The notes below the pieces were generated by a model. That model was not told the DNA's origin. It saw only the letters and a program-made list of their open reading frames with translations, and searched no databases. Positions 58,172-64,000 of a DNA stretch of 64,000 nucleotides are shown here, piece after piece. The translations under genes were made by a program, and so were the position numbers. Each line of letters opens with the position of its first letter. Positions within the stretch are counted from its first letter, which is position 1. Source of the stretch: Acidimicrobiales bacterium (GTDB lineage Bacteria > Actinomycetota > Acidimicrobiia > Acidimicrobiales > Acidimicrobilacustridaceae); NCBI GenBank assembly GCA_018401565.1, contig JAGYKS010000031.1:62001-126000 (forward strand), written 5' to 3'.

Positions 58172-58975
58172 TCAGTCCGGGTCGGCGGCCGAGGGGTTAC
58201 CCATGGCAGCCAGGGCCTCCTGGGCCTTGGCCGGACCCCGCAGAACCCGGGCGACGAGCACGGCGATTGCAGCCCCGGCGAGGGGCCCCACGAAGTAGAC
58301 CCAATATGTCCCGAACTCGCCAAGGGCCACGTCGGGACCAAAGGCACGGGCCGGGTTCATGGCAGCACCCTCAAACGGCCCACCCATAGAACCCCACGCC
58401 ATGATGTAGGCACCCACGGCGAAAGGCACGAATGGCCCGTTGAGCTTCGGCCCGTTGGCCATGCCGAGCACCATCAGCACCAGCCCGAACGTGAGCAGGG
58501 CCTCGAACGCAACTGATTCGAGCGACATTCCCTCGGGCGGACGAGTAGCCGCCAGATTCCCCAATGGCCCAAAGAACCAGCGGGCCAGGAAGGCACCGGC
58601 GACGGCGGCGGCGAACTGGACCACCCAGTAGACCCCAGCCATCGCCCACCCCATGTCGCCCCGCAGCGCAAAGGCAAGGGTCATGGCAGGGTTGAAATGG
58701 GCGGATATATCGCCAAGAAAAAAGATCGCCAACAGGAGCCACAAGCCGGAGAACGCTGAGAGGATCAGCGCCACGACATAGGGGGGCGGATCACCGCCAC
58801 CGTATTTCACCAGCATGGCCGCCCCGCCCGACAGGATGAACATCAACCCGAACACGCCGATGAACTCCGCCAACAGGCGCCGGGTGCGATGCTCGCTGGT
58901 GGTCCACGATGCGTAGTACTTGCGGGTGCCGACCTCGGCAATCAGTGCCTCTTTGCCCGTCGGCTGCGAGCTCAC
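58172..58975 (-). CDS. MIP-family channel (aquaporin/aquaglyceroporin)
   Basis: 267 residues, six membrane helices. Two NPA boxes: SAHFNPAMTLAFAL and EGAAMNPARAFGPD. ATG 58975 overlaps the fumC stop (58972), so it may be translated from the fumC message. Beside ArsC it is a candidate AqpS-type arsenite channel, but the same protein could move water, glycerol or ammonia. Charged N-terminal ~30 residues. Confidence 0.88.
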   Translation of the reverse strand: MSSQPTGKEALIAEVGTRKYYASWTTSEHRTRRLLAEFIGVFGLMFILSGGAAMLVKYGGGDPPPYVVALILSAFSGLWLLLAIFFLGDISAHFNPAMTLAFALRGDMGWAMAGVYWVVQFAAAVAGAFLARWFFGPLGNLAATRPPEGMSLESVAFEALLTFGLVLMVLGMANGPKLNGPFVPFAVGAYIMAWGSMGGPFEGAAMNPARAFGPDVALGEFGTYWVYFVGPLAGAAIAVLVARVLRGPAKAQEALAAMGNPSAADPD

Positions 58976-60477
58976 GGCTTCGCCTTTTTGGGCGAGCGGG
59001 CCGGCCGCTTGGCCGGGGGCGTGGCGCCATCGGGGCGGGTCATGTTGATTGGGACCACGACACGGTCGAACAGTTCCTCGGTGACCCCATTGCGCAAGGC
59101 GGCCTCACGAAGCGTCAGATCGTTGTCGATGGCGAAGTGGGAGATGACCGACGCTTTGTCGTAGCCGATGATCGGCGAGAGCGCCGTGACCATCATCACC
59201 GACTTGTCAATGTTCTCCTTGATCTTGCCCTTGTTGAGCTTGGCGCCCTCGATCATGAACTCCCGGAAGTGGTCACTCATGTCGGCCATGATCAGGGCCG
59301 AGTGAAGGTAGTTGCTGATGAGGACCGGCCGGAAGGCGTTCAACTCGAAGTTGCCTTCGGCCCCACCCATCTGCACGGCGACGTCGGAGGCCATGATCTG
59401 GATGCACACCATGAGCATGGCTTCGGCCTGGGTCGGGTTCACCTTGCCGGGCATGATCGACGACCCCGGTTCGTTGGACGGCAGGATCAGCTCGGCCAGC
59501 CCCGTGCGTGGCCCTGAACCCAGCCAGCGCATGTCATTGGCGATCTTGAACAGCGTCACTGCCGTGGTCTTCAGCCCGGCGTGTGCACGCACCATCCGGT
59601 CGAGGGTGCCCTGGGCGGCGAACTTGTTCTCGGCGGTCTTGAACGGAAAGCCAGTGAGCTTGGCGATGACCCCGGCCACTTCCTCACCGAAACCGGCCGG
59701 CGAGTTCAGTCCCGTGCCCACGGCGGTGCCACCCATGGCCACACGCAGGAGGCCAGAAGTGGCGTACTCGAGTTCCACGATGGCGTCTTCCAGCGCTGCT
59801 GCGTAGCCCGACCACTCCTGGCCGACCGTCAACGGCGTGGCGTCCTCGAGATGGGTGCGGCCGATCTTGACCACCGAATCCCACTGGCGCGCCTTCTTGG
59901 CCAGAGCCTTCTGGAGGCGCTTGAGTGCCGGGATCGTCTTCTGTGTCGCCATGGTGTAGGCGGCGATGTGCATGGCCGTCGGGAACGTGTCATTGGAAGA
60001 CTGCCCCATGTTCACGTGGTCATTGGGGTGGATCGGCTCCTGGGCGCCGAGCTTGCCTCCCACGAGCTGAATGCACCGGTTGGAGATGACCTCGTTGACG
60101 TTCATATTCGACTGGGTGCCCGAGCCCGTCTGCCACACGTAGAGCGGGAAGTCGTCGTCGAGCTGGCCACTGATGACCTCGTCGGCGACCTGCTGGATGA
60201 GCTTGCCCTTCCATTGCGGCAGGCGCTTGTGGCTGGTATTCACCATCGCAGCAGCCTTCTTGACGTACCCATAGGCGTGGTACACCTCGTGGGGCATGCG
60301 ATCGTGGCCGATGTTGAAGTGCTCGAGGCTCCGCTGGGTCTGTGCACCCCAGTAGCGGTTGGCGGGCACCATCACATCACCCAGGCTGTCGAACTCCTTG
60401 CGCTGGCCTCTGGCCTTGAGGCCGATCGGCACGTCAAGAATTTTCGGGGCCCGCTCGCTGTTCGCCTGCTGTGCCAT
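58972..60477 (-). CDS. fumC: Class II fumarate hydratase
   Basis: Cytosolic TCA-cycle enzyme, fumarate to malate. About 501 residues. Signature GSSIMPGKVNPTQAE; conserved NRYWGAQTQRSLEHF, TGSGTQSNMNVNEVI, HPNDHVNMGQSSNDTFPTAM. ATG 60477 is preferred over TTG 60501 because GGGAG lies 11 nt before it. C-terminal basic tail ARSPKKAKP is longer than usual. Transcription starts in the 205-nt spacer (60478-60682). Confidence 0.95.
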   Translation of the reverse strand: MAQQANSERAPKILDVPIGLKARGQRKEFDSLGDVMVPANRYWGAQTQRSLEHFNIGHDRMPHEVYHAYGYVKKAAAMVNTSHKRLPQWKGKLIQQVADEVISGQLDDDFPLYVWQTGSGTQSNMNVNEVISNRCIQLVGGKLGAQEPIHPNDHVNMGQSSNDTFPTAMHIAAYTMATQKTIPALKRLQKALAKKARQWDSVVKIGRTHLEDATPLTVGQEWSGYAAALEDAIVELEYATSGLLRVAMGGTAVGTGLNSPAGFGEEVAGVIAKLTGFPFKTAENKFAAQGTLDRMVRAHAGLKTTAVTLFKIANDMRWLGSGPRTGLAELILPSNEPGSSIMPGKVNPTQAEAMLMVCIQIMASDVAVQMGGAEGNFELNAFRPVLISNYLHSALIMADMSDHFREFMIEGAKLNKGKIKENIDKSVMMVTALSPIIGYDKASVISHFAIDNDLTLREAALRNGVTEELFDRVVVPINMTRPDGATPPAKRPARSPKKAKP

Positions 60478-60540
60478 GACGATGATCTCCCGTTCACTCA
60501 ACTTGGTGCGACAATGCGAAGCCAGTTTTGACCTCCCACC

Positions 60541-60546
60541 ACACTA
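60541..60546 (-). promoter_or_regulatory. Candidate -10 element (TAGTGT) of fumC
   Basis: On the minus strand TAGTGT lies ~64 nt before the fumC ATG in an AT-richer patch that also contains CATAAATCT; weak evidence, hexamer only. Confidence 0.25.
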
Positions 60547-60642
60547 GAAGATTTATGGTGCGACCACAACCGAAGGCGCTCCCCAGAAATGAGCGTCCTC
60601 GTGGAGCAAGCGTCGGACTTTGGATGCGGGGATCGCCATCGC

Positions 60643-60678
60643 CTGTCGGGGTTGTCGGGGTTGTCAGGGTTGTCGGGC
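60643..60678. repeat. Tandem repeat, 9-bp unit ttgtcgggg, four copies
   Basis: Four consecutive 9-bp units just behind the stop of the membrane glycosyltransferase gene (60683). Confidence 0.85.
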
Positions 60679-60682
60679 AGAT

Positions 60683-62325
60683 CTAACGCCGGAGGTAGAC
60701 GGCGGCCCCATCGTCAGAAGCGAACAAGTAGAACTGCTGATCGAACCACTCCCGCTGACCGGGTGGCCACGGCAGGAAGTTGCTGTAGGGCGCCACCAGG
60801 ACCACCGCATCAACGGTGAGTAGCCGGGCCCGCCAATCGGTGGTGAGGTCGTCGTCGAAGACCACCGTGTTGCTGGACGGCGCAACCCCCTCCTTGAGCA
60901 ATGCCAGCCCGAATGGGTCAACTTCAATACGACAGTCGCCAACACCTTCAGTGAACCTGCCGGCCAGGATGAGCGGTGCGTAGCTGTCTGAAGCGACGCA
61001 CGCACCAGCCGGCACCGCCCAACCCAGGATCGCAGAAGGTGGTTCGACCTTGGCCAGATAGGTCCTGTTGGTGGTCAGTGCCGTCTGGGCGTTCACAACG
61101 GCGGCGACCACCAGTGCAGCCCCCACGACTCCGGCGGTTAGCCCGACACGGGACCGCCCCACGGGGACTTGGCACCCGCGGGAAAGCCAGTGCCCGCCGC
61201 CGACGCCACCGCCGACGCGGATGCCGACGCCGACGCCGCTGACGCTGACGCCGGACGGGATGTCACCAGACCGATGACTGTTCCGGCCACCAGGGCCAGC
61301 CCGACGAAGGCGAAGTAGGGGTAGTACGGATAAAACTGCGGTGCGACCAGTACCGACGCCACCATGAGTGTCCCAGCGGCGAGCACAAAGTTGTCCACCG
61401 GCCGCAACCGCCCCCAACGCAGGGCCCACGAGAGCAGGACCACGATCACCACCGCCAGTGCAGCTGGCAGTACCCACCACGGTGCCGGGTTGATCGGATA
61501 GGCATGACCCGAAATGGCAGCAAGGCGTTGATCGATGGGGACTGCCCATGGGCCGGTGCGTTCTCGGCCCGCCTGGGCCAGCACCGCCTGGGTGATGGCC
61601 CCGCCCCGCGAGATCAGGGCAAACAGGACCATGGGGACGGCGAACACTGCAGCGGCGACACCCGCCACCCGTTGGGCCTGCTGGCGTCCGCCGGCGAAGA
61701 ACACGGTGGCCACGGCCGCCACCGCCACTGCCGCCACCCACAACTTCACCAACATCCCGGCACCCAGCAGCGCCCCAGCCACCAGTTGACGGCGCCGGGA
61801 AGCGACACGCCCGCTGCGGTTGAACAAGACGACGGCTGCCGATAGCGAAAACAGGACCATCCACGGCTCAAGCGACACGGTTTGGGTGGCGGCCACTGCT
61901 GCGGGAAACGTCGCCAGCATGATCCCGGCGGCGAACATGGCCAGCGGACCATGGCGCCGCACCACCAGTGCGACCAGCCCCACGTTGGCCACGGCCACAC
62001 CCGCAGTGGCCACGCGGGCCAGCACGAAGGCATTGGCTTCACCGAATAGATGACTGCTGAGGGCGGCCGGGCCAAGCAAAAACAGGATGCCGGGAGGATG
62101 CAGGAACGTGAAGTCGGCAAAGGGCATGACCCCACGCCACATCAGCAGGGACCCAGCCATGTAGACGCCATCGTCGTAACCATTGACCCCTGTCAGCGAG
62201 TCGGGTTGGGCCATCTGGTGGGCGACCAGAGCAACGGCCACCAGCACCGGCAACCCCACCGCCACGATCTGCATCCGGTTGAGGGGCAGGCCACGATGCA
62301 ACATCAGCTGCCACTTGACCAACAC
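60683..62325 (-). CDS. Polytopic membrane glycosyltransferase, GT39/ArnT-like (one frame break)
   Basis: About 547 residues. GT-C fold: NGYDDGVYMAGSLLMWRGVM and DFTFLHPPGILFLLGP, the acidic first-loop motif of polyprenyl-phosphate-sugar transferases, followed by about nine to ten helices. Low-complexity SASAASASASASA region near residue 370 and a break near 61160, after which AGVVGAALVVAAVVNAQ continues. C-terminal extracellular domain ends PPGQREWFDQQFYLFA. Likely adds sugar from a lipid carrier to a surface molecule; substrate not known. Upstream ATG options 62304 and 62274 exist. Confidence 0.75.
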
Positions 62326-62375
62326 TAACCATGTCGTTGCAGACCAGGGGGCTACCGAACCACCGACAGGCGAAA

Positions 62376-62579
62376 TCAGCTGCGGGCGAGCCGATCGCTG
62401 ATGAGCCGGTTCAGGCTCACACCCTCCTGAGCGGCGGACAGCGCCAGCTCACGGTGGAGAGACTCGGGGACCCGGACGTTGAACCGGCCGGAGAAACGCC
62501 GCTCGACCACGGTGGCAACGAACTCGCCATCTTCGGCCGACCACACCACCCGGTGGGCGTAATGCTCGACGTCAGTCAC
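62376..62579 (-). CDS. HicB-like antitoxin with internal deletion
   Basis: 67 residues from GTG 62579. N-terminus TDVEHYAHRVVWSAEDGEFV is the HicB fold start; C-terminus GRFNVRVPESLHRELALSAA and EGVSLNRLISDRLARS is the Arc/ribbon-helix-helix-type tail. The usual ~45 central residues between them (psL..-E-AL..-h) are missing without any frame shift, so the HicB domain is interrupted. Overlaps the short upstream ORF (GTGA). Confidence 0.6.
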   Translation of the reverse strand: MTDVEHYAHRVVWSAEDGEFVATVVERRFSGRFNVRVPESLHRELALSAAQEGVSLNRLISDRLARS

Positions 62580-62695
62580 TCCTGCTCCTCCTGCAACTTG
62601 TCGATGGCCCTCAGTACCTGACGAACCTGATACGCCTTCGCCTTGCCGCCGGTCGACCGCTGGAGCCAGCCTGAGCACCTCTCAAAAGGCGGCAC
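62576..62695 (-). CDS. Short ORF upstream of HicB-like gene, possible toxin remnant
   Basis: 39 residues from GTG 62695: VPPFERCSGWLQRSTGGKAK and LRAIDKLQEEQE. Stop overlaps the HicB-like start by 4 nt, as toxin-antitoxin partners often do. Too short for a HicA (~60-70 residues) and without recognisable catalytic His, so a remnant or a distinct small partner. Confidence 0.35.
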   Translation of the reverse strand: MPPFERCSGWLQRSTGGKAKAYQVRQVLRAIDKLQEEQE

Positions 62696-62880
62696 GCTCA
62701 GGAAAGCTCACCGCCAATATGCGGGTCGTCAACGTGGGGCGCCGAATGAGGACTGTCGTGATCCGACGACGCCGGCAGGCACGCGTCGCTCGTCATCCTC
62801 GCTTGGGCGACGCGATACCCTGACCCGGCATCGGCGCCGAACCGCCGATTCCCAACCGCCCTCCGACGAATGGTCGCGCA

Positions 62881-64000
62881 TTGCTCCTCCTTTGGGACAC
62901 CAGCCGGTTGCGGCGCATCCCCGCGGCGCGGACGGTGGTGGTGACGCTCGCCCTGGTCGGTCTCGGGGTGACGGTGGCGGGATGTTCACCCTCATCGGAG
63001 CGATCGGCCGAAAGACGTTCAGAGTTGGAAGCACAGCTGGTGGAGCTTCGGGCGGAGCAGGCCAGGCCGTGGGGTGTCACGGTCCCCGGTGCAGCGCGGC
63101 GGCGGTCGCCTCGGGCGACCGGAATGCGCCGGACGTTGTGTGGGCCGTTTCCGGATCGGCGGCGCCGCCCAGTCAGGAGGCCCTGCGTCGACCGGACCGC
63201 TTCCACGCCGGCAGCGTCACCAAGACCTTCACAGCAGCGCTCATCCTGCAGCTTGATCAGTCGGGGGAGCTATCGATCCACGACCCGGTGAGTCGATGGA
63301 TCGACTTCCCAGGTGGTGACCTGGTCACGATCGCGATGCTGCTCGGCCATACCAGCGGAATCCCGGACTTCACCCAGTTCGACTATCTGCGGGACTCCAC
63401 TCCCGAGCAGTCAATAGCACTGGTCGCCGGCCAGCCATTCGAGTTCGCGCCGGGCACGTCATGGGCCTACAGCAACACCAATTACACGATGCTCGGACTG
63501 ATAGCGCAGAAAGCAACGTCGAGGTCATGGGCGGATCTCGTGGAGTCCCGGTTTTTCCGACCGCTTGGGCTCGATGACACCTACGTATGGACCGGCACTG
63601 CCGAGGGTCCGACGGTGAACGGTGCTCGGCTCGCCTGCGGCGAGCCCCGGCGAGCCGGCTTGCGCGCCACCCCAGTCCGGATTTGCGATCCTCGCCGTGG
63701 ATGACGGATACGACTGGACAGTGGCATGGTCCGCCGGGGCCGTGGTCTCGACGCCAGCGGACCTGGCGAAGTGGATGATGGCCCTTGTCGGTGGGGACGT
63801 GCTGGATGCCGCCCACCGTCGACTACTCACGACACCCACGCCCCAGTCGATCGCCAGCGACTTCGGGCAGGCGGTGGCCTCTCTCGGTGCGATTTCGGGA
63901 GGCAGCACCCTGCGGTGGGTCGGCAGCGGACTCGGGCTTTTTCAGTACGAGATCGACAAGGTGGGTACCGCGTGGGGTCACGAGGGAAGCATCAACGGAT
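62881..64000 (+). CDS. Serine hydrolase, beta-lactamase/DD-peptidase fold, lipoprotein (3' end outside window)
   Basis: Class C beta-lactamase-like family. Signal and lipobox TVVVTLALVGLGVTVAGCSP after a basic start (TTG 62881 or the TTG at 62911). Active-site Ser in HAGSVTKTFTAALIL (SxxK), YSN in WAYSNTNYTMLGL, and HEGSING at the end of the window (H/K-x-G). Breaks near 63095 and 63660; the domain then continues DDGYDWTVAWSAGAVVSTP. Secreted, lipid-anchored D-Ala-D-Ala carboxypeptidase/esterase is most likely. The C-terminus is missing. Confidence 0.75.

Overview
The window is GC-rich DNA with an actinobacterial gene set: a WhiB regulator, a PimB-like mannosyltransferase, an F420-type luciferase-like oxidoreductase, an actinobacterial DnaQ/GIY-YIG fusion and many GTG starts. 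Several genes have a TANNNT -10 hexamer only 6-8 nt before the start codon, as expected for leaderless transcripts. The protein styles (Tat-exported ferritin-like proteins, S-layer-like repeats, the TrpD variant) suggest an Acidimicrobiia-like actinobacterium, but no rRNA or marker phylogeny is available here. I see no prophage, CRISPR array or IS element. This is mostly chromosomal housekeeping DNA with a few accessory islands.

Layout. 1-8 kb: 3' end of glycerol kinase, an ACT-domain protein, a TetR regulator, then a minus-strand run of QueG, PimB-like glycosyltransferase, membrane protein, ROK glucokinase and AlaC-type aminotransferase. 8-12.5 kb: two small Cys-rich proteins, the DnaQ/GIY-YIG fusion, membrane proteins, TrpD and WhiB. 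12.6-16 kb: an oxidative-stress cluster (Fur/PerR-type regulator, rubrerythrin, Fe-S protein, DUF3501) with a palindromic operator in front of the regulator. 16-21.6 kb: a surface-polysaccharide island (PP-loop ATPase, two-domain glycosyltransferase, coiled-coil protein, pyruvyltransferase). 21.7-27 kb: glycerol-3-phosphate dehydrogenase, an alkyl-DHAP-synthase-like flavoprotein, a membrane protein and a second glycerol-kinase-like enzyme. 27-32.3 kb: two Tat-exported ferritin-like proteins, an exported SGNH hydrolase with Fn3 and S-layer-like modules, and the RNase P RNA gene. 32.4-40 kb: fatty acid hydroxylase, geranylgeranyl-reductase-like flavoprotein and a complete branched-chain-amino-acid ABC importer with fused permeases. 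40-46 kb: HtrA-type lipoprotein protease, and a sulfotransferase co-translated with a PqqD-like/Tat/glycine-rich protein. 46-55 kb: class A PBP, F420 oxidoreductase, chagasin-like inhibitor, SHOCT and DUF6325 proteins, tRNA-Val, Nudix, inositol phosphatase. 55-64 kb: molybdopterin oxidoreductase, ArsC plus aquaporin, fumarase, a membrane glycosyltransferase, a shortened HicB-like antitoxin and the start of a serine hydrolase.

Quality caveat. About forty single-base frame breaks are spread over otherwise well-conserved genes, many in C or G runs of four or more. The pattern looks like uncorrected long-read indels rather than gene decay. I therefore annotate those loci as one gene each across the break and give the break position. 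Two features look like real sequence loss: the 3' remnant of a fatty acid hydroxylase (54843-55123) and the internally shortened HicB-like gene (62376-62579).

Most interesting candidate system: the gene pair at 41864-43863. A protein with an N-terminal PqqD-like (RiPP-recognition-type) domain, a twin-arginine export signal and a long glycine-rich domain overlaps by 4 nt a PAPS-type sulfotransferase.
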